The position numbers were made by a program, and so were the translations under genes. A stretch of 64,000 nucleotides of DNA from Tenacibaculum sp. 190524A02b. GTDB taxonomy: Bacteria; Bacteroidota; Bacteroidia; Flavobacteriales; Flavobacteriaceae. The notes below the pieces were generated by a model. The model worked only from the letters and a program-made list of their open reading frames with translations, searched no databases and had not been told where the DNA came from. The stretch covers positions 3,972,001 through 4,036,000 of the forward strand of contig NZ_OZ038525.1 in the NCBI RefSeq assembly GCF_964036645.1, in the 5' to 3' direction. Positions 24,862-33,352 of the stretch are shown one piece after another; the stretch's first letter is position 1; every line of letters starts with the position of its first letter.

Positions 24862-25608
24862 CTATTTCTTGTTAACGTCTTTAATATATTTTTCTAAGGC
24901 CATTGTCATAGAAGGGGTTTCAGGAGTTGGTGCAGCAATATCTACACGTAAACCTCTATCTTCTACAGCTTTTATTGTTGAATTTCCAAATACAGCGATT
25001 CTTGTATTATTTTGTTTAAAATTAGGGAAGTTTTTAAACAAACTATCAATACCAGAAGGACTAAAGAAAACAAGTACGTCGTAAAAAACATTTTCTAAGT
25101 CAGATAAATCACTTACTACGGTTCTGTATAAATCAGCACGTTTCCAATCAACACCTAATTTATCTAGCTCTGTAGGAATTAGTGATTTTAATTTATCAGA
25201 AGAAGGTAGTAAGAATTTCTCATCTTTATGCTTTTTGATTAACTTAGTTAATTCAGGAAAAGTTCTATTTCCTACATAAATTTTACGTTTTCTATATACT
25301 ACATATTTCTGTAAGTAGTAAGCAACAGCTTCTGATTGACAAAAGTATTTCATTGAGTCAGGCACGGTAAAGCGCATTTCTTCGGCTATTCTAAAAAAAT
25401 GATCTACAGCATTTCTACTTGTTAAAATAATAGCTGTATAATTGTTTAAATCTATCTTTTGAGTTCTAACTTCTTTTACAGGAATTCCTTCAACATGTAT
25501 AAAAGATCGAAAATCAATTTTGATTTTTTGTTTTTCCGCTAAATCAAAATACGGCGAAGTCTCTGTTTTTGGGGCTGGTTGAGACACTAAAATAGTTTTC
25601 ACTTTCAT
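24862..25608 (-). CDS. hemD: uroporphyrinogen-III synthase
   Basis: 248 residues. HemD closes hydroxymethylbilane with inversion of ring D on the haem, sirohaem and cobalamin path. The two-domain alternating alpha/beta pattern is visible, with ILVSQPAPKTETSPYFDLAE at the start and YDVLVFFSPSGIDSLFKNFP and IAVFGNSTIKAVEDRGLRVD in the C-terminal half, the S-P-S-G and G-x-x-T-A-x-like conserved stretches. HemD sequences diverge strongly, so identification relies on this pattern plus the adjacent DUF4271 gene, a pairing I believe is common in flavobacteria. Confidence 0.87.
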   Translation of the reverse strand: MKVKTILVSQPAPKTETSPYFDLAEKQKIKIDFRSFIHVEGIPVKEVRTQKIDLNNYTAIILTSRNAVDHFFRIAEEMRFTVPDSMKYFCQSEAVAYYLQKYVVYRKRKIYVGNRTFPELTKLIKKHKDEKFLLPSSDKLKSLIPTELDKLGVDWKRADLYRTVVSDLSDLENVFYDVLVFFSPSGIDSLFKNFPNFKQNNTRIAVFGNSTIKAVEDRGLRVDIAAPTPETPSMTMALEKYIKDVNKK

Positions 25609-25619
25609 AAAATTTCTCT

Positions 25620-26291
25620 TTACGTAGTTGTTGTTTTATAAAGTAATAATAGCGGAGCTATTTCAAGTGTGCAAAAGTACAAAATAAAATAAAATAACTT
25701 GCTAATAACAATGTTTTTATTATTAAAGATGATTAAAGTTGCCCTGAAAATGAGTAAGATTACCAGAAATGTAAATAAAAAAAGATTGCTGTTAATAGCG
25801 TATTTGTACACTATAAGTACTGGTAAAATTAATAGACATACTGTAAATAAATAACCATATTTAAGGTGCAAGAAGTAATTAACTCGCTCTTTTATAGCTA
25901 AAGCATTTACAATAAACATTTCAATAATAAATTTACTTAATAGATAAATAAATACACAAATTAGTAGTACAGAAAATGAAGTAAAGTTGTTGTCCATCAG
26001 TCCTTTTTTGCATGTAAATCCAAAGATTGATAAGGCAATAATGATAGAGCTATACAAGAATAACGTAAAGCTAAATGGATTGAAAATAGATATTTCTTCT
26101 TCAGCTTTTTTTTGGAAAAAACCAGGAGTAAAGAAAGCAACTGTATGTCCAAATAGATGGCTAGGTTTTATAAGTTTTAAAATAGCAAGTAGAATGATAG
26201 TAAAAATTATTACTAATGTAAACCAACTATCATCAATGTTATTAAGTTCTATTGCTTGCAAAACCGACTGCTTTATGCTTTTCCTTAACAC
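25620..26291 (-). CDS. DUF4271 membrane protein
   Basis: 223 residues with about six hydrophobic helices and the family's LNNIDDSWFTLVIIF N-terminus. No ATG is available: an in-frame stop lies just upstream, so the start is either GTG at 26291 or a TTG about ten codons later (LQAIELNN), and the latter would match shorter relatives. The gene is 11 bases upstream of hemD and likely co-transcribed. DUF4271 has no established function. The opposing GT2 gene begins about 50 bases away, so the two promoters are divergent and closely packed. Confidence 0.82.
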   Translation of the reverse strand: MLRKSIKQSVLQAIELNNIDDSWFTLVIIFTIILLAILKLIKPSHLFGHTVAFFTPGFFQKKAEEEISIFNPFSFTLFLYSSIIIALSIFGFTCKKGLMDNNFTSFSVLLICVFIYLLSKFIIEMFIVNALAIKERVNYFLHLKYGYLFTVCLLILPVLIVYKYAINSNLFLFTFLVILLIFRATLIIFNNKNIVISKLFYFILYFCTLEIAPLLLLYKTTTT

Positions 26292-26344
26292 AAAATTAGT
26301 AATAAATTAGTGTATATTTGTGCTTATTTTAGATGAAATTTATG

Positions 26345-27064
26345 ATGTCAGATACCTTAGTCATTATTCCAACATATAATGAAAAAGAAAATATAGAAGC
26401 AATAATTAGAGCTACATTTAATCAAGAAAAGGAATTTGATGTATTGGTAGTAGATGATAATTCACCAGATGGAACAGCTTCCATTGTGGAGAAATTGCAG
26501 TTAGAGTTTAATGAACAACTCCATATAGAAAAAAGACAAGGTAAAAATGGATTAGGTACTGCTTATATTCATGGTTTTAAATGGGGATTGGATAAAGGAT
26601 ATGAATATATTATAGAAATGGATGCTGATTTTTCTCATAATCCAAATGATTTGGTTCGGTTATATAAAGCCTGTGCAAATGAAGGAGCTGATGTATCTGT
26701 AGGGTCTAGATATTCTGTAGGCGTAAATGTAGTTAATTGGCCAATGAATAGAGTGTTGTTGTCGTATTTTGCTTCTAAATATGTGCGTTTTATAACTGGT
26801 ATTCCTATTCATGACACTACAGCAGGTTTTGTATGTTGGAAAAGAAAAGTATTAGAAACAATCAAACTTGATAAAGTAAGATTTGTAGGATATGCATTTC
26901 AAATTGAAATGAAGTACAAAGCTTGGAAACATAAGTTTAATATAAAAGAAGTATCAGTTATTTTTACTGATAGAACAAAAGGAGAATCTAAAATGAGTGG
27001 AGGTATCGTATATGAAGCTCTTTTTGGAGTAATTAAAATGAGATTAAAAGGACTACCCAAATAA
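26345..27064 (+). CDS. polyprenol monophosphomannose synthase (GT2)
   Basis: The start is placed at ATG 26345 (MSDTLVIIPTYNEKENIEAI, 239 residues); an ATG 12 bases earlier is possible. The GT2 fold shows IPTYNE, VVDDNSPDGTA (nucleotide-sugar Asp residues), EMDADFSHNPNDL (the DxD metal site) and the domain-ending GESKMSGGIVYEAL, typical of dolichyl-phosphate mannose synthase homologues. It transfers a sugar from a nucleotide donor to undecaprenyl or polyprenyl phosphate at the inner membrane, supplying glycosylation. Start and end are separated from dihydroorotase by one base, so the genes are coupled. Confidence 0.88.
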   Translation: MSDTLVIIPTYNEKENIEAIIRATFNQEKEFDVLVVDDNSPDGTASIVEKLQLEFNEQLHIEKRQGKNGLGTAYIHGFKWGLDKGYEYIIEMDADFSHNPNDLVRLYKACANEGADVSVGSRYSVGVNVVNWPMNRVLLSYFASKYVRFITGIPIHDTTAGFVCWKRKVLETIKLDKVRFVGYAFQIEMKYKAWKHKFNIKEVSVIFTDRTKGESKMSGGIVYEALFGVIKMRLKGLPK

Positions 27065-27065
27065 T

Positions 27066-28403
27066 ATGGCATCATCATACTTAATAAAAAATGCAAAAAT
27101 CGTTAGTGAAAACAAGGTTTTTAAAGGCGATGTTTTAATTGAAGGATCATACATTCAAAAAATAGCAGAGAATATCAAGGCAGAAAACGTAAATGTTATT
27201 AATGCAGAAGGGAAGTATTTAATACCCGGAATGATTGATGATCAGGTGCATTTTAGAGAGCCAGGGTTAACTCATAAGGCTAATATAGAAACGGAAAGTA
27301 AAGCGGCGTTAGCTGGAGGTATTACTTCTTTTATAGAAATGCCTAATACAGTGCCACAAGCAACAACTCAAGAACTACTGGAAGAAAAGTTTAGTGTTGC
27401 AAGTAAAACTTCATATGTAAATTATTCATTTATGTTTGGGGGAACTAATGATAATTTAGAAGAGTTGCTTAAAACAGACCCTAAGAATGTTGCAGGAATA
27501 AAACTTTTCTTAGGTTCTTCAACAGGTAATATGTTGGTTGATAATGAAGAAGTTTTAGAAAGGATTTTTTCATCAACAAAATTACCAATATCTGTTCATT
27601 GTGAAGATGAAGGTACAATTCGAAAAAATACACAAGAGTATAAAGAAAAATTTGGAGATGATATTCCAATAAAATACCATCCGATAATTAGAAGTGAAGA
27701 GGCTTGTTATTTATCGTCATCTAAAGCTATAGAGCTAGCAAAGAAAACAGGAGCACGTTTACATGTGTTTCATTTATCAACGGCTAAGGAAACTGATTTA
27801 TTCAGAAATGATATTCCATTGGAAGAAAAACAAATTACAGCTGAAGTTTGTGTACATCATTTATGGTTTACGGATGCAGATTATGAGAAAAAAGGAACAC
27901 ATATTAAATGGAATCCTGCTGTAAAAACTAAAAAAGACAGAGATGGACTTTGGAAGGCGTTATTAGATGATAGGATAGATATTATTGCCACAGATCATGC
28001 ACCTCATACATTGGAAGAAAAAGATAATGTATATACAAAAGCACCTAGCGGTGGACCATTGGTACAACACGCTGTAGTAGCCATTTTAGAAAAGGTAAAA
28101 GAAGGTGTTATTTCTATTGAAAAAGCAGTTGAAAAAATGTGTCATAATCCTGCTAAAATATTTAAAGTAGCTAAAAGAGGTTATATTAAAGAAGGTTTTT
28201 ATGCTGATATGGTTTTAGTAGATTCCAATAAACCTTGGACCGTTGAAAAAGAAAATATATTATACAAATGTGGATGGTCTCCTTTTGAAGGACAAGAGTT
28301 TTCAAGTACAATTACACATACATTTGTTAATGGATGTTTAATGTATAATGAAGGAGTATTTAATGAAGAAACTAAAGGAGAGCGATTAACGTTTGATAGG
28401 TAA
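27066..28403 (+). CDS. pyrC: dihydroorotase
   Basis: 445 residues; interconverts carbamoyl-aspartate and dihydroorotate in pyrimidine synthesis. The amidohydrolase motifs are DDQVHFREPGLTHK (55-71 region; the first metal-binding His of HxH is Gln60, His62 retained), EMPNT, ISVHCEDE, HVFHLSTAKE and ATDHAPHTLEEK with the catalytic Asp. The Gln in place of the first His is, to my knowledge, common in Bacteroidota dihydroorotases and not a local defect. Its stop overlaps the next ATG by one base (TAATG-type junction). The gene is part of a GT2-pyrC-DUF4296 unit. Confidence 0.92.
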   Translation: MASSYLIKNAKIVSENKVFKGDVLIEGSYIQKIAENIKAENVNVINAEGKYLIPGMIDDQVHFREPGLTHKANIETESKAALAGGITSFIEMPNTVPQATTQELLEEKFSVASKTSYVNYSFMFGGTNDNLEELLKTDPKNVAGIKLFLGSSTGNMLVDNEEVLERIFSSTKLPISVHCEDEGTIRKNTQEYKEKFGDDIPIKYHPIIRSEEACYLSSSKAIELAKKTGARLHVFHLSTAKETDLFRNDIPLEEKQITAEVCVHHLWFTDADYEKKGTHIKWNPAVKTKKDRDGLWKALLDDRIDIIATDHAPHTLEEKDNVYTKAPSGGPLVQHAVVAILEKVKEGVISIEKAVEKMCHNPAKIFKVAKRGYIKEGFYADMVLVDSNKPWTVEKENILYKCGWSPFEGQEFSSTITHTFVNGCLMYNEGVFNEETKGERLTFDR

Positions 28404-28891
28404 TGAATAAATTAACATTCCTTTTTATTACAATACTATTTTTGGTTTCTTGTACAAGTAATACAATTTACAAGAAACCAAAAGATTTAATTCCTAAAGA
28501 TACTATGGTTAGTTTGTTGACAGATATGTATATAGCGTCATCAGCAAAAAACATTAAGAATAAGTACTTAAAAATGGAGTCAAATTATATGGTATTGGTT
28601 TATAAAAAATATCAAATTGATACGGTAAGGTTTGATGCTAGTAATAAATATTACACTTCTAGAATTGATGAGTATTCAGCTATGTTAAACAAGGTGAAAT
28701 ATAATATTGATAGTTTGTTTAAGCTTTATGATGAAAAACAACGTGTTAAAGATTCTTTAGATAGGCCAAACACTAGGTATGAACCAGATGAAAAAACAAT
28801 GAAAGAAGTCTACGAAGGAAAAAGCGAAAAACAAGTACTTAGTGAGGAAGTGTTAAAGGTGCCAGTTAAAAAAAACAAAAAAACTAATTAG
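28403..28891 (+). CDS. DUF4296 lipoprotein
   Basis: 162 residues. A lipoprotein signal (LFITILFLVSC, lipid Cys about residue 17) precedes KKPKDLIPKDTMVSLLTDMYIA, the recognisable DUF4296 N-terminal block. Beyond that lies a charged, probably coiled-coil C-terminus rich in Lys and Glu. The function is unknown. It follows pyrC without a gap and is the last gene of the unit; the convergent epimerase gene overlaps its end by four bases. Confidence 0.85.
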   Translation: MNKLTFLFITILFLVSCTSNTIYKKPKDLIPKDTMVSLLTDMYIASSAKNIKNKYLKMESNYMVLVYKKYQIDTVRFDASNKYYTSRIDEYSAMLNKVKYNIDSLFKLYDEKQRVKDSLDRPNTRYEPDEKTMKEVYEGKSEKQVLSEEVLKVPVKKNKKTN

Positions 28892-29898
28892 TTCCGAGTG
28901 TAATCTGCACAAATAGAATGTATACTTTCTTCAATTGGAGTAAATTCAAATGAAATATTGCTTTTTTTGATTTTATTAGAAGAATAGTAAGTTTTATTAT
29001 GAGCAGATTTAGCGGAATTTTTAGTTAATAATGGTGATTTTCTTATCACTTTACTTAATACCCAATCTATTCGCCAAGCTATATTGCTAGTAAATTTACC
29101 AATTTTTATTGAAGGTCTTTTTTTCTTAAACCCATCAGCAATAGAAAATAAAATTTCTTTAAATGATTTATTTTCAGAAACTAAAATGAATCTTTCGTTT
29201 GTGATAGTTGAGTTTGTAAGTGTAATCATAGCCTTTACAACATCTTGTATAGCTACAAACCCCGTTACTCCTTCGGTATAAAATTTAAACCCATTATAAA
29301 TTTGTTTAAATAGTTTTCCAGAGCCTTCTTCCCAAAAACCACTTCCTAAAATAACACCAGGGTTTACAATAACAATATTAATTCCTTCCTGGCTACCACG
29401 CCAAACCTCTATTTCAGCACCGTATTTAGTAATAGCGTAACCATGGTTTTCTTCATGGTCAATCCATTCGTTACTTTCTGTAATTGGCTTACCATTAATA
29501 GAGTCGCCGATAGCAGCTATAGAGCTAACAAAACATAGTTTTTCAATATTAGAGTCAATACAAAAGTTAACAATGTTAGCAGTGCCATCAATATTAACTC
29601 TACGCATTTTTTTATAATCTTTAGGATTAAAGGATACCAAGGCTGCACAATGATAAACTTTGGTGATAGCATGTGAAAAAACTGTTTTTAAGGAAGGAAT
29701 GTCTGTAATGTCTGCTTTAATCCATTTAATTTTAGTTAACAAACTAGAGGTGTTTTTAGTATAATAAGAGAAGATTTTTTTGACATTATTAATTCTGTCT
29801 TCAGTTCTATAAATAGCAATTATTTCTTCATTAGCAACAGCTAAATGATATAATAAATGCGAACCAACTAAACCTGTTCCTCCTGTAACTAAAATCAT
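28888..29898 (-). CDS. NAD(P)-dependent epimerase/dehydratase (extended SDR)
   Basis: The start is ATG 29898 (MILVTGGTGLVGSHLLYHLA, 336 residues), which puts the Rossmann GGTGLVGSH motif at the very N-terminus; an earlier ATG would add a weak hydrophobic tail. Further features are YHCAALVSF, SSIAAIGDS and YAITKYGAE, where Tyr and Lys of the YxxxK catalytic site are present. Extended SDRs modify nucleotide-sugars, steroids or carotenoids and similar, and the substrate is not clear here. The gene converges on the DUF4296 gene. Confidence 0.85.
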   Translation of the reverse strand: MILVTGGTGLVGSHLLYHLAVANEEIIAIYRTEDRINNVKKIFSYYTKNTSSLLTKIKWIKADITDIPSLKTVFSHAITKVYHCAALVSFNPKDYKKMRRVNIDGTANIVNFCIDSNIEKLCFVSSIAAIGDSINGKPITESNEWIDHEENHGYAITKYGAEIEVWRGSQEGINIVIVNPGVILGSGFWEEGSGKLFKQIYNGFKFYTEGVTGFVAIQDVVKAMITLTNSTITNERFILVSENKSFKEILFSIADGFKKKRPSIKIGKFTSNIAWRIDWVLSKVIRKSPLLTKNSAKSAHNKTYYSSNKIKKSNISFEFTPIEESIHSICADYTRN

Positions 29899-29929
29899 AA
29901 TTAATATAAATAACAATCAAATATAAAAA

Positions 29930-29954
29930 AAGGAGTCCTTTAAAAGGACTCCTT
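29930..29954 (-). terminator. hairpin terminator of the lipoprotein gene
   Basis: AAGGAGTCC and GGACTCCTT pair perfectly around TTTAAAA. On the minus strand the stem is followed by a run of U (TTTTTTTATATT). It begins 31 bases after the lipoprotein stop at 29986 and precedes the epimerase start. Confidence 0.85.
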
Positions 29955-29985
29955 CTTGGATTTTATATAAAATTTGTTTCTGGGT

Positions 29986-31020
29986 TTATGCTTTGATTGG
30001 TTCGGCATTAATTTGAACTTTTACATCAAATTTAATAGAACCAGAAGTTCCATTTGTTCCAGTAATTTTAACGACTTTAATTAGACCCTTATTGCCATAT
30101 GCATCAACAAACTCAATAATATCATTTTCTGAAAGATTGTTTACACGTTCAGTAGTCGGTTTAGTAATAAAATCTAAATCAATTTTTTTAGTGATAGCAT
30201 CAAAATCAGCAATGGTTTTGTCAGATTTTTTGAAATAAAAGTTGTTTAATTCTGTAGTGCCACCAATGCTTGGAACATTAACAATATCTGTAGGGTAATT
30301 AGAAGCCGAAGCAAAAGAAGCTTTTCCAGTATTTCCATAATAGTATCCAAAATCCCATAAAGCAGCAACTTCTACGCCTTGATTTATAGCATAAGTTTTA
30401 TTGTCAAATAAAGAAAGGAATGTTTTAGAAGAACCGTCAGCTAAAGGAGCGGCTAATAAAACTTGCGAAAAAGATTTTACACCATTAACGCTAGTATCAG
30501 CGTTAGCACTTGCTTTAATGGTAACTGTTCCAAAAGCATCATCAGCTATAGAATTCCTTTTAGAAACATCTCTAAAGTCACCTCTATCATTTGTAGTCCA
30601 AATAATATACTGAACTACATCGTTAGCGCTTGTAGGAGCATCAAAATTAAACGTGTAGTTAAATGTATCTTTATCATCACCATCTAAATCAATAGAGCCA
30701 TCACTTTTCTTGCTACCTAAAGGATATTCATAAGGTTGAGGGCCTTGATTACTACTGTACACATTTTTAGTCATATAAATTCTACGCATTTTTTTATCAC
30801 CTGTAAAGTTAACTTTAACTTTAACAAGACTAGATGGAGTGGCTACTATTTCTATAGATCTCTCATTTGTAGATGCGTTATTAGGATTTACAATAATATT
30901 ATATTCTAATTCTTCATTATCTCTAAAAATTTCATTTCCATCTCCACTACTACAACTAGTTAAAAAAGATGAAACTGCTACAAAAGCAAGTAAAAACGAG
31001 TTTTTAAAAATTTTTCTCAT
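29986..31020 (-). CDS. hypothetical lipoprotein, beta-rich
   Basis: 344 residues. Signal peptide with lipobox at SFLTSC (lipid Cys about residue 23) and then a Ser/Gly/Asp linker (CSSGDGNEIFRD). The rest is beta-rich and acidic, with an IVATPSSLVKVKVNF-like strand at about 55-70 and a second block near 240. It ends in a probable beta-domain (SGSIKFDVKVQINAEPIKA). No recognised catalytic motif. It resembles Bacteroidota surface lipoproteins of unknown function. It has its own terminator and is a single-gene unit on the minus strand. Confidence 0.7.
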   Translation of the reverse strand: MRKIFKNSFLLAFVAVSSFLTSCSSGDGNEIFRDNEELEYNIIVNPNNASTNERSIEIVATPSSLVKVKVNFTGDKKMRRIYMTKNVYSSNQGPQPYEYPLGSKKSDGSIDLDGDDKDTFNYTFNFDAPTSANDVVQYIIWTTNDRGDFRDVSKRNSIADDAFGTVTIKASANADTSVNGVKSFSQVLLAAPLADGSSKTFLSLFDNKTYAINQGVEVAALWDFGYYYGNTGKASFASASNYPTDIVNVPSIGGTTELNNFYFKKSDKTIADFDAITKKIDLDFITKPTTERVNNLSENDIIEFVDAYGNKGLIKVVKITGTNGTSGSIKFDVKVQINAEPIKA

Positions 31021-31184
31021 TACGTTTAATTTTAATTATTTTAATTTTTGACACAAAGTATGTAGTGAGGTCACACTAAGTTAGTCAAAAAAGAATAAAA
31101 ACGATTAAGAAGCTATTAAATTGTAATAACTTTTGAGGTTTATTTTTAAATAAAAGTTAATAAGGTATAAAGTTTTGTAAATGC

Positions 31185-31192
31185 TATATTTG
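31185..31192 (+). promoter_or_regulatory. -7 box of the tyrS promoter
   Basis: TATATTTG matches the Bacteroidota -7 consensus TAnnTTTG exactly and lies 21 bases before the tyrS start. A good TTTG -33 box at the right distance was not seen. The -7 box is overlapped by a 9-bp inverted repeat (TTTGTAATC...GATTACAAA, 31189-31212) that reaches the start codon. Confidence 0.5.
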
Positions 31193-31213
31193 TAATCCAA
31201 AAAGATTACAAAA

Positions 31214-32518
31214 ATGACCAAAAATCTAGTAGAAGAATTACGTTGGCGCGGAATGATTCACGATATAATGCCAGGAACAGAAGAGCAATTACAAAAAGAA
31301 ATGACAACTGCTTATATTGGTTTTGATCCAACCTCTGATTCATTGCATATCGGTAGTTTAGTGCCAATTATTTTATTAGTACATATAGAAAAAGCAGGGC
31401 ATAAGCCAGTAGCTTTAGTTGGGGGTGCAACAGGAATGATAGGTGACCCTTCTGGAAAATCTGACGAAAGAAATTTATTAAATGAAGAAACATTAGCAAA
31501 GAACGTTAATGGAATAAAAAATACGTTAGCTCGTTTTTTAAATTTTGATAATGGGAATGAGAACTCTCCAATATTGGTGAATAACTATGATTGGATGAAA
31601 GACTTCTCTTTTATAGAATTTGCTAGAGATGTAGGAAAAAGGATAACGGTAAATTATATGATGGCTAAAGATTCTGTTAAGAAGAGAATCTCAGGTGAAT
31701 CAGGAGGAGGAATGAGTTTTACTGAGTTTACCTACCAATTAATTCAAGGATACGATTTTTATCATTTGCATAAAACCTATGGTTGTAAACTTCAAATGGG
31801 AGGTTCCGATCAATGGGGGAATATTACCACTGGAACTGAATTAGTAAGAAGGATGAATGTAGGTGAAGAAGCCAAAGCTTTTGCCGCTACTTGTCCTTTA
31901 ATTACTAAAGCAGATGGTTCTAAGTTTGGGAAATCTGAAGGAGGGAATGTTTGGTTAGATGCAGATAAAACATCCGTGTATAAATTTTATCAGTTTTGGT
32001 TAAATACTTCTGATGAGGATGCTGAAAAATATATAAAAATATTTACCTTTTTAGATAAAGAAACTATTGAAGCATTAATAGAAGAGCATAAAGAAGCACC
32101 GCACCAAAGAGTTTTACAAAAGAGATTAGCGGAAGAGGTAACTATTTTTGTGCATTCAAAACAAGAGTTAGACAAAGCAATCGCTGCATCAAATATTTTA
32201 TTTGGAAAGTCTACAGCTGATGATTTAAAGAGTTTAGATGAGCAAACGTTTTTAGATGTTTTTGATGGAGTTCCACAAGCTACTGTTCCTGTGTCGGATA
32301 TTAATGATGGATTGGATATGATTGGTGCTTTAGCGGCAAAAACAGGTTTTTTAAAGTCAAATGGAGATGCAAGAAGAGCTTTAAAGGAAAATTCAATATC
32401 TGTTAATAAGGAAAAGGTAAAAGAAGATTTTACAATAACAGAAGCTAATTTAATAGCAGATAAATATGTTTTATTACAAAGAGGAAAGAAAAACTATTTC
32501 TTATTAAAAACAGAATAG
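31214..32518 (+). CDS. tyrS: tyrosyl-tRNA synthetase
   Basis: 434 residues; attaches tyrosine to its tRNA. Class I signatures are clear: HIGSLVP at 45-51 for HIGH and KFGKS at 237-241 for KMSKS. The Tyr-specific YDF/GSDQWGN region is present as YDFYHLHK followed by [12 protein letters not shown]-terminal S4-like RNA-binding domain (about 355-434) with [17 protein letters not shown] is present. The length is typical of the TyrRS type with S4 domain. It is preceded by a consensus -7 box and followed by a terminator that lies inside the next gene. Confidence 0.97.
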   Translation: MTKNLVEELRWRGMIHDIMPGTEEQLQKEMTTAYIGFDPTSDSLHIGSLVPIILLVHIEKAGHKPVALVGGATGMIGDPSGKSDERNLLNEETLAKNVNGIKNTLARFLNFDNGNENSPILVNNYDWMKDFSFIEFARDVGKRITVNYMMAKDSVKKRISGESGGGMSFTEFTYQLIQGYDFYHLHKTYGCKLQMGGSDQWGNITTGTELVRRMNVGEEAKAFAATCPLITKADGSKFGKSEGGNVWLDADKTSVYKFYQFWLNTSDEDAEKYIKIFTFLDKETIEALIEEHKEAPHQRVLQKRLAEEVTIFVHSKQELDKAIAASNILFGKSTADDLKSLDEQTFLDVFDGVPQATVPVSDINDGLDMIGALAAKTGFLKSNGDARRALKENSISVNKEKVKEDFTITEANLIADKYVLLQRGKKNYFLLKTE

Positions 32519-32716
32519 TTAAGAAACCGCTTTTAAATTAAAAGTTAAAGGGCATCGCTTACAGTTGATGCCTTTTTTTTGGTATTTATTGCAACACTTA
32601 CTTTTAGGTTTGATACAATTTGCAGTACAAGAACTCTCACAAGCCGTAATAGCTGGAGGGGTTTTTATACTTACTATTGGTGTAACTTTTTTGTTTTCAG
32701 TGTAAAATACAATCAT
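32519..32716 (-). CDS. small cysteine-rich protein, probable metal binding
   Basis: 65 residues with seven cysteines, at 26, 30, 34, 41, 42, 52 and 55 (ACESSCTANC, KSKCCNKY, INCKRCP). There is no signal peptide. The CxxxCxxxC...CC...CxxC pattern is metallothionein-like. Its start at 32716 is preceded by a consensus -7 box (TATATTTG on the minus strand, 32739-32746), supporting real transcription. It is divergent from the copper-linked genes at 32848 onward. Its 3' end overlaps the tyrS terminator, so sequence there must serve both codes. I believe small homologues exist in Flavobacteriaceae; a copper-handling role is inference. Confidence 0.55.
   Translation of the reverse strand: MIVFYTENKKVTPIVSIKTPPAITACESSCTANCIKPKSKCCNKYQKKGINCKRCPLTFNLKAVS
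32547..32580 (+). terminator. tyrS terminator embedded in the opposite small gene
   Basis: GGCATC (32551-32556) pairs with GATGCC (32567-32572), extended by flanking A/T pairs with one bulged G, and is followed by eight T residues. It lies 29 bases after tyrS and inside the reading frame of the convergent cysteine-rich protein (encoding its KGINCKRCPL segment). Confidence 0.7.
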
Positions 32717-32738
32717 AATCCTTTCTAAAATTCCGATG

Positions 32739-32746
32739 CAAATATA
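32739..32746 (-). promoter_or_regulatory. -7 box for the cysteine-rich small gene
   Basis: On the minus strand the sequence reads TATATTTG, an exact TAnnTTTG, about 23 bases upstream of the start codon. The upstream -33 box is weak (T-rich, no clear TTTG). The downstream leader contains AGAAAGGATT just before the ATG. Confidence 0.5.
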
Positions 32747-32792
32747 AGTTTTTTATTTAGAATAAATTAAAATTAAAAAACAAAAGGTTTCT

Positions 32793-32824
32793 TTTGTAGA
32801 AAAAAGAATAGAAAAGTACCTTTG
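32793..32824 (+). promoter_or_regulatory. Bacteroidota-type promoter of the copper-linked operon
   Basis: TTTG at 32793-32796 and TACCTTTG at 32817-32824 match the -33 and -7 consensus with 20 bases between. The inverted repeat ACAAAAG-GTTT-CTTTTGT (32780-32797) overlaps the -33 box, a typical place for a repressor site. The start codon of the first gene is 24 bases after the -7 box. Confidence 0.65.
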
Positions 32825-32847
32825 CAACCTTATAAAATTAGTTTAAT

Positions 32848-33216
32848 TTGTTTAAGACAATAACAGTTTATTTGTTTGTATTTCTCTACCTAATGGCAAT
32901 GCTTAGACCTATAGCACCATTTGTTGAGTATGCAATTAATTACGATTATATTGCTAAAGTGTTATGTATAAACAAAGATAAACCTGAAATGAGCTGTAAG
33001 GGAACGTGTCAGTTAATGAAGAAACTTGAACAGCAGCAAGAAGAAGACTTCAACTCGCTTCGAATTTCTATGGAAGAATACCCTGTAGGTTTTGTAAGTG
33101 TTTTAACAATTGATAAAGAAAAGCTAATTCCTTTTAAAAGAAAACAAAACTTCCAATATAAAAAAGACTATTCTTACCTATTTAATCAGGAAGTATTCCA
33201 CCCACCTGCTATTTAA
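32848..33216 (+). CDS. small membrane-anchored protein with CxxxC motif, copper-locus associated
   Basis: 122 residues. Start is TTG at 32848; an in-frame TAG lies three codons upstream, and the next ATG would remove most of the hydrophobic N-terminus (TVYLFVFLYLMAMLRPIAPF), an uncleaved signal or anchor. Cys40 is followed by MSCKGTCQLMKKL (Cys50, Cys54, with Met residues near), a possible soft-metal site, and then a charged region and a FHPPAI tail. It begins about 17 bases downstream of the predicted transcription start and is the first gene of the MbnP-MbnH operon-like region. No catalytic function is known. Confidence 0.7.
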   Translation: MFKTITVYLFVFLYLMAMLRPIAPFVEYAINYDYIAKVLCINKDKPEMSCKGTCQLMKKLEQQQEEDFNSLRISMEEYPVGFVSVLTIDKEKLIPFKRKQNFQYKKDYSYLFNQEVFHPPAI

Positions 33217-33236
33217 TTTTAATATAGAATTTTTAT

Positions 33237-33259
33237 TAAGCTATTTCTAATAGCTTAAA
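33237..33259. repeat. inverted repeat, copy 1 (AAGCTA...TAGCTT)
   Basis: TTAAGCTATT-TCT-AATAGCTTAA is a perfect 10-bp hairpin between the CxxxC-protein gene and the MbnP gene. It has no T run after it on the plus strand, so it is probably not a terminator. A second, weaker copy of the same AAGCTA/TAGCTT arms follows at 33310. Confidence 0.5.
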
Positions 33260-33309
33260 ATACCTTATTGAAAAAATAAAAACATTTAGAGAGGTTTAAT
33301 CACTAGTTA

Positions 33310-33326
33310 AAGCTAAGTGATAGCTT
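33310..33326. repeat. inverted repeat, copy 2 (AAGCTA...TAGCTT)
   Basis: AAGCTA-AGTGA-TAGCTT has the same arms as the first copy and lies 27 bases before the MbnP start. The two may be paired regulator sites or mRNA stabilising hairpins. Confidence 0.4.
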
Positions 33327-33352
33327 GTTCTACATTAAAATTAATATAACAA

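Noticed and set aside
27066..28403. Missing first metal-binding His of dihydroorotase as a defect
   Set aside because: Gln at this position is, to my knowledge, normal in Bacteroidota dihydroorotases, and all other catalytic motifs are intact.
28888..28891. Four-base overlap of convergent genes as an antisense regulatory feature
   Set aside because: Simple tight packing of convergent genes, common in this kind of genome.
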